Made by a program: the position numbers and the translations under genes
From: Candidatus Limnocylindrales bacterium
GTDB lineage: Bacteria; Desulfobacterota; Binatia; UBA1149; CAITLU01
DNA length: 64,000 bases
Assembly (NCBI GenBank): GCA_035626395.1
Contig: DASPNR010000002.1
Location: forward strand, 374,501 to 438,500
Reading direction: 5' to 3'
Part shown: positions 1 through 8,080 of the stretch, one piece after another
Position numbering within the stretch: position 1 is the first letter of the stretch
How the letters are laid out: each line of letters starts with the position of its first letter
The notes under the pieces: model-generated
Told to the model about the DNA's origin: nothing
The model's input: only the letters and a program-made list of their open reading frames with translations
Database searches by the model: none

Positions 1-190
1 CGTTCGCCTGGCCGGACCATAGCCGACGGTCCACGGGCCGGCAAGCGCTCGTTGCGACATCGGAACGCGAATCAGCCCACCCGAAGGAGCAGGACGGAGC
101 CGGACATCGAAGACGGCTCGGGAGTGCGACATAGCCTGCATCGCATCGAGCGAGTGTCGGATCCGCTTGGAAGGCGTATCCGTCGCTCGC

Positions 191-730
191 TCAGCCGATG
201 CCGAGCTTGCGGCGGCCTTCCTCCGAAATCATCTGCGGGTTCCAGGGCGGGTCCCACACGATGCCAACGTGCGCCTCGGCCACGCTCGGTATCGAGCGCA
301 GCTTCTCCTCCGCATCGCCGGCAATCGACGTCCCCATTCCGCAACCGGTTGCGGTCAGGGTCATCTTGACGTCGACGCGGTATCTGCCTTCGCCGGCTTC
401 GGTGATGCGGGTGTCGTAGACCAGACCGAGATCGACGATGTTGACGGGAATCTCGGGGTCGTAGCAGGTGCGCAGCGCGGCGGTGACGAGGTCCTCGATG
501 GGCCCCTCCCCGCTGGCAAGCACGCGCGCTTCCTCGGGAACATCCTTGCCGAGTGCGTCGGCGTCCAGGCCTGCGATCCGGAACAGCCCTCCGTAGGCCG
601 GCGCCTGCACCGTGAAGGATCCGCCGAGCGACTGCGTAACGTAGACCTCGGTGCCCTTGGCGAGCTCGATCCGATCGCCCATCGGGATGCGAACGGCTTG
701 CGTGTCTCGCGTCAGATCCAATCGTTCCAT
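191..730 (-). CDS. sufT: SufT-like DUF59/MIP18 Fe-S assembly factor
   Basis: Predicted cytosolic accessory factor for maturation of iron-sulfur proteins, of the long SufT form of the DUF59/MIP18 family. The protein has 179 residues. The C-terminal ~95 residues form the DUF59 domain, with DPEIPVNIVDLGLVYD, the conserved Cys in TATGCGMG, and a WDPPWNPQMIS end; the first ~75 residues match the extension typical of SufT. The ATG at 730 has GGGAG just upstream. It reads away from moaA across 168 nt, which suits a shared promoter region and an Fe-S theme, but no other suf gene is visible. The family call is firm; the exact client proteins are unknown. Positions 1-190 hold no gene I can support. Confidence 0.85.
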   Translation of the reverse strand: MERLDLTRDTQAVRIPMGDRIELAKGTEVYVTQSLGGSFTVQAPAYGGLFRIAGLDADALGKDVPEEARVLASGEGPIEDLVTAALRTCYDPEIPVNIVDLGLVYDTRITEAGEGRYRVDVKMTLTATGCGMGTSIAGDAEEKLRSIPSVAEAHVGIVWDPPWNPQMISEEGRRKLGIG

Positions 731-898
731 CGCGGCTCCCTTTGACGGGCCGGCGCGACGCGATGGCGACGCAGCGGCTCGCTCGTCTCTTCCGCCCCAT
801 CCATAGACCCGCCCTCGCCGGCCGACAAGCCGCGCGTCGGCGTCCGCACGACCGGCCGGCGCAATGGACTCGCACGGCGGCCGTGACCATGATGCGCC

Positions 899-1942
899 AT
901 GCGCGACCGAGGCAGCGCCGCGTCCGAGCGCCAACCCACCCTGGATACACGCGGCCGGCCGCTGCGCGACCTTCGCATCTCCGTCACCGACCGTTGCAAC
1001 TTCCGCTGCCCCTACTGCATGCCGGCCGAGGTCTATGGTGAGCGCTACCGTTTCCTCCCACGCGAGGAGCTGCTCAGTTTCGAGGAGATCGTCCGGCTGA
1101 CGCGCCTGTTCGTGGAGTCGGGCGCGGTCAAGATCCGTCTGACCGGAGGCGAGCCGCTGGTGCGCGCCGACCTGGCCTCGTTGATCGAGGGCTTGTCGGG
1201 AATCGAGGGAGTGGCCGACCTGACGCTGACGACCAATGGCGTGCTGCTCTCCGAGCAGGCTGCGGCGCTGGCGGCTGCGGGGCTTCGTCGCATCACCATC
1301 AGCCTCGACAGCCTGGATGAAGAAGTCTTCGGCCGCATGGCGGGCCGCGATGCAAAGCCCGGGATCGTTCTGGATGCGATCGAAGCGGCCCGTGCCGCGG
1401 GTCTGTCGCCGATCAAGATCAACTGCGTGGTGCAGCGCGGCGTCAATGACCACACGATCGTCGACCTGGCGCGACACTTCCGCGGCAGCGGCCACATCCT
1501 GCGCTTCATCGAATACATGGACGTCGGCACGCTCAATCGCTGGGATGCCGCCGACGTCGTCAGCGCTGCCGAGATCGTCGAGCGCATCGCAGCCCACTTC
1601 CCTCTCGAGCCCGTCCAAGCCAGCTACCGAGGGGAAGTCGCGCGACGCTGGCGGTATGTGGACGGCGCTGGCGAGATCGGAATCATCGCCTCGGTGACCC
1701 AGCCGTTCTGCGGCGACTGCACGCGCGCCCGTCTGACCACCGACGGCAAGCTCGTCACCTGCCTGTTCGCCTCCGGCGGCACCGACCTGCGCGCACCGCT
1801 GCGCAGCGGCGCCAGCGACGATGAGCTGCGCGCCCTGCTGCAAAAGGTCTGGACCGCGCGAACCGATCGCTACTCCGAAGAACGGTTCGAGGCACGCGCG
1901 CGACCCCGCGAAAAAATCCAGATGTTCCAGCTCGGCGGCTGA
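899..1942 (+). CDS. moaA: GTP 3',8-cyclase MoaA
   Basis: Radical-SAM enzyme that rearranges GTP to 3',8-cyclo-7,8-dihydro-GTP, the first step of molybdenum cofactor synthesis, in the cytosol. The SAM-binding [4Fe-4S] motif is CNFRCPYC (CxxxCxxC) near residue 37, followed by the [10 protein letters not shown] strand. The second, substrate-binding cluster is provided by Cys residues in [18 protein letters not shown] near the C-terminus. The protein ends in Gly-Gly as this family should. At 347 residues it is slightly longer than usual, from an N-terminal tail of ~20 residues. The ATG start has no strong ribosome binding site. No other mo genes are in the window, so the cofactor pathway is scattered. 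Confidence 0.95.
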   Translation: MRDRGSAASERQPTLDTRGRPLRDLRISVTDRCNFRCPYCMPAEVYGERYRFLPREELLSFEEIVRLTRLFVESGAVKIRLTGGEPLVRADLASLIEGLSGIEGVADLTLTTNGVLLSEQAAALAAAGLRRITISLDSLDEEVFGRMAGRDAKPGIVLDAIEAARAAGLSPIKINCVVQRGVNDHTIVDLARHFRGSGHILRFIEYMDVGTLNRWDAADVVSAAEIVERIAAHFPLEPVQASYRGEVARRWRYVDGAGEIGIIASVTQPFCGDCTRARLTTDGKLVTCLFASGGTDLRAPLRSGASDDELRALLQKVWTARTDRYSEERFEARARPREKIQMFQLGG

Positions 1943-2049
1943 GACCGCGAAGCACGCGCGCACCGAGCTTACGGCGCGCGGCGGGCCGCTCCAAAACGGC
2001 AGAAGCAGAACGCCGGCCCGTCAGGTGGTCGCCGGGCGTGGCGACGTCT

Positions 2050-3165
2050 CTAGGAAGCGAGTCGTTCCCCCAGCTTCTCGAGATGCTCCTGCGCCCCGCC
2101 GAGCGTCAGCTCGATCTGCTTCGACAGCAGATAGTACCGATGCAGCGGATAGTCCTTGTCGACGCCGATGCCGCCGTGCAGGTGCTGCGCGGCGTAGCAG
2201 GCGCGCTGGCCACCTTCGCTGGCCCAGAACTTCGCGATCGACAGCTCGCGCGTCGCGGGCAAACCCGCCGACAGCCGCCATACGGCCTGCCACGTCGCCA
2301 GGCGGATGGCCTCGACGTCGATGTAGGCGTCGGCCGCGCGCTGCGCGACGGCCTGGAAGGTGGCGATGGCCTTGCCGAACTGCTTGCGCTCGGCCGTATA
2401 CTTCGCCGTCATCCGCAGCGCCCGCTCCGCCACGCCGAGCTCCATTGCGCAAAGCCCGGCGATGGCGTGTTCCACCATCCACTGCAGCGCGGCGCTTCCA
2501 CTGCCCGGGCCCGCAAGAACGTCGTCGGCGTCGACGACGACGCCCTGCAGCGTCACCCGGTGATGGATATCTCCCGTGGTGACCTCCTGCGCCTCCAGCG
2601 TCACGCCGAGCGCGTCCGGCGCGACCATGACGACGATCACCGAGCCGTTGCCGAGCCTCGCCGGCACCAGAATGCGCTCCGCCACGCGCGCCGCCGGCAC
2701 GCACGTCTTGATGCCGTCGAGCACGAAGCCCTCGCCCCGCACCTCGGCGCGGGTGTTCGGCTCCAGCGCATCGCGCGAGTCGGGCTCGATGAGCGCCGCC
2801 GTCAGCACGGCCTCGCCGCGGATCACCCGCGGCAGCAGCCGCCTGCGCTGCGCGTCGCTGCCGAGCTGCAGGACGGGCGCGGCGCCGAGCATCAACGTCG
2901 GTAGCAGCGGCACGGGCGCGACGAAGCGGCCGGCCTGCTCGAGCAGCACGGCAAGCTCGGCGATGCCGAAGCCCATGCCGCCGAGCTCCGCCGGCAGCGC
3001 GACCCCGAGCAGGCCGGCCTTGGCCAGCTCGCTCCACAGGCGCGTGTCGAAATGCTCGGTCGCCTTCTCGAAATCCGGCAGCCGCTCGGGCGCGCACAGA
3101 TCGGCGAAAATCTTTTCGGCAACGGTGCGGATGTCTTCCTGGTCGGCGCTGTAGGCGAAGTCCAT
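2050..3165 (-). CDS. acyl-CoA dehydrogenase, probable non-catalytic ChsE1-like subunit
   Basis: Flavoprotein of the acyl-CoA dehydrogenase family, 371 residues, with the N-terminal helical, middle beta and C-terminal helical domains. In the stretch WMVEHAIAGLCAMELG the position that holds the catalytic Glu in isovaleryl-type enzymes (NHER in the partner gene) is His, and the alternative loop position (LTLGGAQEHL) is Gly. That leaves no obvious catalytic base. This is what is known for the FadE28/ChsE1 subunit of the mycobacterial heterotetramer that dehydrogenates steroid side-chain CoA thioesters. It lies 14 nt downstream of the catalytic partner, with AGGAG before its ATG. The family is certain, and the heteromer role is inferred from the missing base and the pairing. 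Confidence 0.85.
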   Translation of the reverse strand: MDFAYSADQEDIRTVAEKIFADLCAPERLPDFEKATEHFDTRLWSELAKAGLLGVALPAELGGMGFGIAELAVLLEQAGRFVAPVPLLPTLMLGAAPVLQLGSDAQRRRLLPRVIRGEAVLTAALIEPDSRDALEPNTRAEVRGEGFVLDGIKTCVPAARVAERILVPARLGNGSVIVVMVAPDALGVTLEAQEVTTGDIHHRVTLQGVVVDADDVLAGPGSGSAALQWMVEHAIAGLCAMELGVAERALRMTAKYTAERKQFGKAIATFQAVAQRAADAYIDVEAIRLATWQAVWRLSAGLPATRELSIAKFWASEGGQRACYAAQHLHGGIGVDKDYPLHRYYLLSKQIELTLGGAQEHLEKLGERLAS

Positions 3166-3179
3166 CTCGTTCTCCTTGC

Positions 3180-4355
3180 TCAGCGCAGCGAGCGCGGCAT
3201 CTCCAGACCGGCCATGGCGATGATGTCGCGCTGGATTTCGTTGGTGCCGCCGCCGAAGGTCAGGATGAGCATCGAGCGGTACATGCGCTCGATGCGGCCG
3301 CCGAGCAGCGCTTCGGGCGAGTCGCGCCGGATGGTGCCGGCGGCGCCGAGAACCTCGAGCATCAGGTTGTAGCCTTCGATGTAGAACTCACTGCCAAAGA
3401 CCTTGACGGTGGAGGCCTCGGCGAAGTTGAAGGTGCCGTTCTCCATGTTCCAGGCCTGCCGCCAGTTGAGGAGGCGCAGGATCTCGAGCTTGGCCTCGGT
3501 GCGAGCCAGATTGTGGCGAACCCAGGGAATGTCGAGGACGCGGCTGCCGTTGGCCAGGCGCTTCTCGCGCGCCCACGCCACCGTCTCCTCGAACAGGCGC
3601 CCGATGATGCCGACGCTCATGAGCGAAACGCGCTCGTGGTTGAGCTGGTTGACGATCAGGCTCCATCCGTTGCCCTCACCTCCTACCAGCGCCGAGGCCG
3701 GCACGCGCACGTTGTCGTAGAACGTGGCGTTGGTGCGCACGCTGCCGATGGTGCGGATGGGCGTGATGCCGAAGCCGGGGCTGTCGGTGGGCACGATGAA
3801 CATCGAGATGCCGGCGTGCTTGGGCGCGTCGGGATCGGTGCGCGCCGCCAGCCAGATGTAGTCGGCGAAATCGGCCAGGCTCGTCCACAGCTTCTGTCCG
3901 TTGATGACCCAGTCGTCGCCGTCGCGCACCGCGCGCGTCTTGAGCGAAGCCAGGTCCGTTCCGGCATCCGGCTCCGAATAGCCGACGGCAAACAGGCACT
4001 CACCGGCAAGGATGCGCGGCAGGAATTCGCGGCGCTGCTCTTCGCTTCCGTACTGCTGGAGCGTGGGGCCGACGGTGTTGAGCGTCAGGAAGGGGAAAGG
4101 GAAGAACGCGCGCTGCGCCTCGTCGGCAAACAGGAACTGCTCGATGTGTCCGAGGCCGCGCCCGCCGTACTCCTTGGGCCAGCCCACACCGAGCCACCCG
4201 TCGCGGCCCATCTTCTTGAGCGCCTCGCGAAACAACGGGCCTCCGCCCTCGCTGTGCGCGACTTCCTCGACCAGGTCGGGAGTCATGAGCTGCTCGAAGT
4301 AGCGGCGCAGCTCGTCGCGCAGGGCTCGATGCTCGGGACTGAGGTCGAAATGCAT
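3180..4355 (-). CDS. acyl-CoA dehydrogenase, catalytic ChsE2/FadE29-like subunit
   Basis: Flavin-dependent dehydrogenase of 391 residues that introduces a 2,3 double bond into an acyl-CoA. Motifs along the chain (GWPKEYGG, GYSEPDAGTDLAS, NGQKLWTS, LNHERVSL, TFGGGTNEIQRDIIA) closely follow remembered FadE29 (ChsE2), the catalytic subunit for shortened cholesterol side chains. The Glu in LNHERVSL sits at the catalytic-base position of isovaleryl-type enzymes, while the MCAD-type loop position is Gly. The ATG follows GAGGTG. It is first of a two-gene operon with the smaller subunit. A KstR-type palindrome lies ~120 nt upstream. The physiological substrate (steroid, terpenoid or other branched chain) is not proved. 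Confidence 0.9.
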   Translation of the reverse strand: MHFDLSPEHRALRDELRRYFEQLMTPDLVEEVAHSEGGGPLFREALKKMGRDGWLGVGWPKEYGGRGLGHIEQFLFADEAQRAFFPFPFLTLNTVGPTLQQYGSEEQRREFLPRILAGECLFAVGYSEPDAGTDLASLKTRAVRDGDDWVINGQKLWTSLADFADYIWLAARTDPDAPKHAGISMFIVPTDSPGFGITPIRTIGSVRTNATFYDNVRVPASALVGGEGNGWSLIVNQLNHERVSLMSVGIIGRLFEETVAWAREKRLANGSRVLDIPWVRHNLARTEAKLEILRLLNWRQAWNMENGTFNFAEASTVKVFGSEFYIEGYNLMLEVLGAAGTIRRDSPEALLGGRIERMYRSMLILTFGGGTNEIQRDIIAMAGLEMPRSLR

Positions 4356-4477
4356 GCGTCACCTCGCTGCGAGGCACGCCGTCGCGCCCTCGTCGGATAC
4401 CGTGCTCGAACGCCGCCGCGCCGAGCCTGCTGGCCGGCCGGCGCCGCCCGCCGAACGGACGAGGTTATGCGCGAAAC

Positions 4478-4491
4478 TAGAACCGGTTACA
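4478..4491. promoter_or_regulatory. KstR-type operator candidate
   Basis: The sequence TAGAACCGGTTACA fits the TnnAACnnGTTnnA consensus known for KstR, the TetR-family repressor of cholesterol catabolism, at all fixed positions and has a perfect AACCGGTT core. It lies in the gap between the acyl-CoA dehydrogenase operon and the convergent end of the FGE-like gene, upstream of the former. The match is seen directly. Function is inferred, and the regulator would have to be encoded elsewhere or be a distant relative. Confidence 0.45.
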
Positions 4492-4534
4492 AAACGGCCA
4501 AAATTCCGCAGTCTGAGCGCGGTTTTTGCGGCCG

Positions 4535-5245
4535 CTACTTCTTCTCGGCCGTCTTCCTGGCCGCCTGCCCGGCGGCCTTGTCGCCTGCCCTGTCACGGCA
4601 GCAGCGCACGCCGACGGTGCCCGACTGCAGGGTGTTCTCGTTGCCGGAGCAGACGTCGCCGCAGCCGGCGAAGTACTCGACGGGCTCGTTGCCCGCGTAG
4701 GCCGCGCCCCGGAACTTGCAGTAGGTGCCGTTGCAGTCCGAAACCCACTCGCTGACGTTGCCGCTCATGTCGAACAGCCCCGGAATCCCGCCCTGACAGT
4801 CCTTCATGCTGCCCGCGGGCACGGTGCCGCGGCCGCCGGCAGCCGCATGTTCATAGGAACCGGTCTGGCACGCGGCGGGCTCGAAGGCCGCGCCGTAGGG
4901 AAACGCGCGGTCCTCGCCGCCGCGGCACGCGGCCAGCCACTCGGTGCTGCTGCAGAGGCGGCCGCCGAGATGTTCGCACAGCGCCGTGGCGCCGCCGTGA
5001 TTGATGCAGTTGACGGGGTGCTGCGCCTTGGCGGGATCGGAGACGTTGCACTGGCTGTCGACGGCGGCCGCATCGCATTTGCCCGCCTTCACGCAGGCCT
5101 GGAAGTCGGCGACGGTGGCCTCGGTGGAAAGGATCTCGAAAGGCTGCGTGGGATGGACCACCCACCGGCTGCCCTTTTCGGCAGCGAGGGCAGCCGTCGA
5201 GGTCAGGGTCAAGACGCAGCACGCAGCGACGCGGAACATTCTCAT
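4535..5245 (-). CDS. exported Cys-rich FGE/SUMF1-fold protein
   Basis: Formylglycine-generating-enzyme (SUMF1/EgtB/PvdO) fold protein, 236 residues, with a clear signal peptide (first ~22 residues, cleavage near ALAAEK). Fold signatures are EATVADFQACVKAGKC, CINHGGATALCEHLGGRL, SSTEWLAACRGGEDR, GLFDMSGNVSEWV and GVRCCRD. The mature part has 14 Cys residues, an even number that suggests a disulfide-stabilised periplasmic protein. It is shorter than true FGE, and the typical paired catalytic Cys segment is not recognisable, so sulfatase activation should not be assumed. GGGAGAG precedes the ATG. It is divergent from the repeat protein gene with only ~50 nt between starts. Confidence 0.75.
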   Translation of the reverse strand: MRMFRVAACCVLTLTSTAALAAEKGSRWVVHPTQPFEILSTEATVADFQACVKAGKCDAAAVDSQCNVSDPAKAQHPVNCINHGGATALCEHLGGRLCSSTEWLAACRGGEDRAFPYGAAFEPAACQTGSYEHAAAGGRGTVPAGSMKDCQGGIPGLFDMSGNVSEWVSDCNGTYCKFRGAAYAGNEPVEYFAGCGDVCSGNENTLQSGTVGVRCCRDRAGDKAAGQAARKTAEKK

Positions 5246-5296
5246 GACGGACGCACTCTCCCTATGATGGCGGCGACGCGGCGGTACAATCCCTTC

Positions 5297-6997
5297 ATGG
5301 GACTGTGGGACTGGTGGAAGCGCCGGCCGCGCGCGAACACGTCCGGACAGGCTAGCGGGGACCGCGCCAGAGTCGAGCCGCGACCGCCGGAATTCCAGCC
5401 CGAGCCAGGGTTCTCGGATGCTCCAACGCCGCCGGATGGGCCCGATGCGCTCCCATCCCAGCAGTTGCGCGCCGATGCCGAGCCTTCACCGGGCGCACAA
5501 ACCACGCAGGATGCAGCCGATGCAGAAGAGACGCTCGCACGCGCGGCCGTCGATGCCACCGAAGCGGCAACGGCACGCGCGGCGCTGACCGGCATCCGTG
5601 CCGAACCGTTGCTGGCCACGGTGGCCACGCGCGCCTGTCTGCCCGAAACCGCACGCCTGGCCACGAAGCGGGTGCAGTCGCCGGCCTTGCTGGCGGAGAT
5701 CGCCGAGCAGGCACGCGACCGTGACGTCGCGCAGCTTGCCCTCGGTCGTCTGCGCGACCCCGAGTTGCTGATGCGGGTGGCCACGGGCGCTCGCGACGTC
5801 GTCGTCGCCAAGGCGGCGGTCAAGGAGCTCGAAGACCCGGGCATCCTGCTGCGCATCGCATTGTCGGATGCCAGTCCGCTCGTATGCCGGCTGGCGGTCA
5901 AGCGAATCGCCGACGAAACGTTGATTGCACGGGTAGCGGCCGGCGCGGCGCATCTCGAAGTGCGGCGCGCGGCCGCCGAGCGCGTTCGCGAGCAGGGACT
6001 GCTGGCAGGACTGACCGGGGCCGATGTCGAAGACGAGGTGCGTGCCGCCTCCGTTGCCAACCTCGTCGATCCTGTCGCACTTGCGCACGTGGCGAGCGAA
6101 GACCGCGACCCGGCGCTTCGCCGCCGCGCTCTCGACCGCATCGACGATCCGGCGTTGCTCGCCGACGTCGTCAGCCGCTCTCCGCATTCGGACGTGCGGC
6201 GCGCCGCCATTGCGCGCGTCGACGATCCGGCCGTTCTCGTCGATCGGGCCCAGCACGACGCGGATCATCTGGTGCGGCGAGCCGCCCTGCGCAGGATTCG
6301 CAGCAAGGCGCTGATGCTGGCCATCGTCCGCGACGGCGAGCACGCCGACGCACGCGCCGATGCCGTCCGCCGTCTCGACGACGTCACGCTGCTCGACGTC
6401 CTGGCGCTGCAGGACCGCCACTGGCAGGTGCGCGCGGCGGCAGCCCGAAAGGTGCGCAATCCAGGGGTGCTCGCGTCTCTTGCGCGTCGCGATCCGGCCT
6501 GGCAGGTGCGCGAGGCGGCGCTCGCGCATCTTCGCGACGAGGCGATCCTGGCCGAAGCCGCTCGCAACGACGACTCGTGGGAGGTGCGTCGGGCTGCGGT
6601 TGTCGCGTCCCGCGAGCCCACGCTCCTCGCTCACCGCGCGCGGTGGGACAAGGCGTGGCAGGTGCGAAAAGCCGCCGTCGCCAGACTCGATGACGAAGCG
6701 ATCCTGGCCAACCGTGCCAAGAACGACGAGGACTGGGGCGTGCGGCGCGAAGCCGTCCGGCGTCTCCACGATGCCGAGCTGCTGGCCAATCGCGCGCGCT
6801 GGGACTCTTCGCCCAAGGTTCGCGCCGCCGCCGCGCGCCGACTGGGCTCGCTGGCGACGCTCGAGACGATCGCGCGAGAGGACATCGACGAGGAAGTGCG
6901 CGCGACCGCGCGGGCGCGCATCGACGAGCTGCGCGGCGAACCGACCACGCCTTCGGTGCAGGCGGGTGACGCCGATGCCTCGACTGTGCCGCACTGA
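5297..6997 (+). CDS. protein of 17 HEAT-like 26-residue repeats
   Basis: A 566-residue soluble alpha-solenoid protein with no signal peptide. The first ~104 residues begin MGLWDWWKRRPR and then run through a low-complexity Pro/Asp/Ala linker. After that come seventeen tandem repeats of 26 residues with the pattern LLAxxAxxDxxWxVRxAAxxRLxDxA, ending in a short tail. Repeats 11-15 carry Trp at repeat position 12. The pattern resembles the HEAT-like units in front of DUF349 domains and the LRV repeat, but no DUF349 or Fe-S domain is present. A solenoid like this normally binds proteins or nucleic acid; the partner is unknown. An ATG at 5264 in the same frame is an alternative start; neither has a clear ribosome binding site. 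Confidence 0.8.
   Translation: MGLWDWWKRRPRANTSGQASGDRARVEPRPPEFQPEPGFSDAPTPPDGPDALPSQQLRADAEPSPGAQTTQDAADAEETLARAAVDATEAATARAALTGIRAEPLLATVATRACLPETARLATKRVQSPALLAEIAEQARDRDVAQLALGRLRDPELLMRVATGARDVVVAKAAVKELEDPGILLRIALSDASPLVCRLAVKRIADETLIARVAAGAAHLEVRRAAAERVREQGLLAGLTGADVEDEVRAASVANLVDPVALAHVASEDRDPALRRRALDRIDDPALLADVVSRSPHSDVRRAAIARVDDPAVLVDRAQHDADHLVRRAALRRIRSKALMLAIVRDGEHADARADAVRRLDDVTLLDVLALQDRHWQVRAAAARKVRNPGVLASLARRDPAWQVREAALAHLRDEAILAEAARNDDSWEVRRAAVVASREPTLLAHRARWDKAWQVRKAAVARLDDEAILANRAKNDEDWGVRREAVRRLHDAELLANRARWDSSPKVRAAAARRLGSLATLETIAREDIDEEVRATARARIDELRGEPTTPSVQAGDADASTVPH
5609..6931 (+). repeat. seventeen 78-nt coding repeats
   Basis: The coding sequence repeats with a 78-nt (26-codon) period seventeen times without an interrupting insertion. 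Divergence is strong at the amino-acid level except for the VR-AA and R-L-D core, so this is an old expansion. The best mutual similarity is among repeats 11 to 15, which suggests the latest duplications happened there. Confidence 0.8.
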
Positions 6998-7174
6998 TCC
7001 CTAAGCTGCGCCGCATTCCACGTCGAAGCCGGCGAATGGCGATGCTGTCCGCGTCGGAGCCGTGCACAATATGCGATGTACCCGCGGCGGCGCCGGTCGC
7101 GCGAGGTGTACGCGCGTGCATCCGCACGACTGCCCGCAAGGGATCATCTTCAGAGTCCAAGGAGCGATGAGGTC

Positions 7175-8014
7175 ATGGCACAAGTGATGGAAGCGGACGT
7201 CCGCAACGAGGATTTTTCCGAGAATCGCGCCAGCCACACCAGTCACCAGCCGTCCAGCAAGGACATCAACGTCGGCGGCCTCGACCGGCTGCTTTCCATC
7301 GTGGGCGGAGGCGCGCTGGCCATCTACGGCCTGTCGCAGGTCGCGCGAGGGCGGCGCTCGGGCGTCCCGTTCGGACTGCTCGGTGGAGCGCTCCTCCAGC
7401 GCGGCGCCACCGGCCACTGCATGATCTACCAGAAGCTGCGCATCACCACCGCCGACCTCGGCCCGCGGCCCTACAACGTGGCGGTTCCCGATCGCCTCGG
7501 CATCAAGGTCGAGCGCAGCATCGTCATCGAACGCTCGCCGGAGGAGCTCTACCGATTCTGGCGCAACTTCGAGAACCTGCCGCGCTTCATGGATCACCTC
7601 GAGTCGGTGCACGTCGATCCCGATGGCGTCTCGCACTGGACGGCGACGGGCCCGGCCGGCACCTCCTTCCACTGGCAGGCCGAGGTCTATAACGAGAAGG
7701 AGAACGAGATGATCGCGTGGCGATCGCTGCCGGGGTCGGACGTCGATCACGCCGGCAGCGTCCATTTCGAGCCGAGCGCGCAGGTCGGGGCGACCTGCGT
7801 CCGCGTCTATCTCAAGTACGATCCGCCTGCCGGCCTGGTCGGAGCCGCCGTGGCCAGGCTCTTCGGCGAAGAGCCCGGACAGCAGATCGAGGAGGACCTT
7901 CAGACGCTCAAGCGCGTGATGGAGTCCGCTGACTGGGCCACGCCGGCCGACACGCGCCAGCCGGGAAAGGAACGCGGCGGATGGGGCTCGGTCTTCAAGC
8001 TCGGCAAGCACTAG
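7175..8014 (+). CDS. DUF2892 membrane domain fused to SRPBCC (cyclase/dehydrase) domain
   Basis: 279 residues. Residues ~25-90 form a YgaP-type DUF2892 unit: two short hydrophobic helices around LLSIVGGGALAIYGLSQV and GVPFGLLGGALLQRG, followed by TGHC. Residues ~110-250 are a START-like SRPBCC (polyketide cyclase/dehydrase) domain, with IVIERSPEELYRFWRNFENLPRFM and a hydrophobic pocket sequence. The combination is common in soil bacteria and is usually annotated as a stress-related membrane protein; the ligand is unknown. I chose the ATG at 7175 because AGGAG lies 10 nt upstream. The frame stays open for 33 codons before it but without family resemblance. It is transcribed toward the Sel1 gene. 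Confidence 0.85.
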   Translation: MAQVMEADVRNEDFSENRASHTSHQPSSKDINVGGLDRLLSIVGGGALAIYGLSQVARGRRSGVPFGLLGGALLQRGATGHCMIYQKLRITTADLGPRPYNVAVPDRLGIKVERSIVIERSPEELYRFWRNFENLPRFMDHLESVHVDPDGVSHWTATGPAGTSFHWQAEVYNEKENEMIAWRSLPGSDVDHAGSVHFEPSAQVGATCVRVYLKYDPPAGLVGAAVARLFGEEPGQQIEEDLQTLKRVMESADWATPADTRQPGKERGGWGSVFKLGKH

Positions 8015-8080
8015 CGGCAGCGCTCGAGATCGGCGCCTCGTAGACAACGAAGTAGACGCCAGCCAAAGACCGGGGACAGC

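Noticed and set aside
1943-2049. Possible terminator between moaA and the convergent ACAD gene
   Set aside because: Only a 6-bp stem with a loop of more than 20 nt and no T-tract could be drawn.
8015-8080. Direct repeat GTAGAC twice between convergent genes
   Set aside because: Six bases are too few to mean anything in a 66-nt gap.
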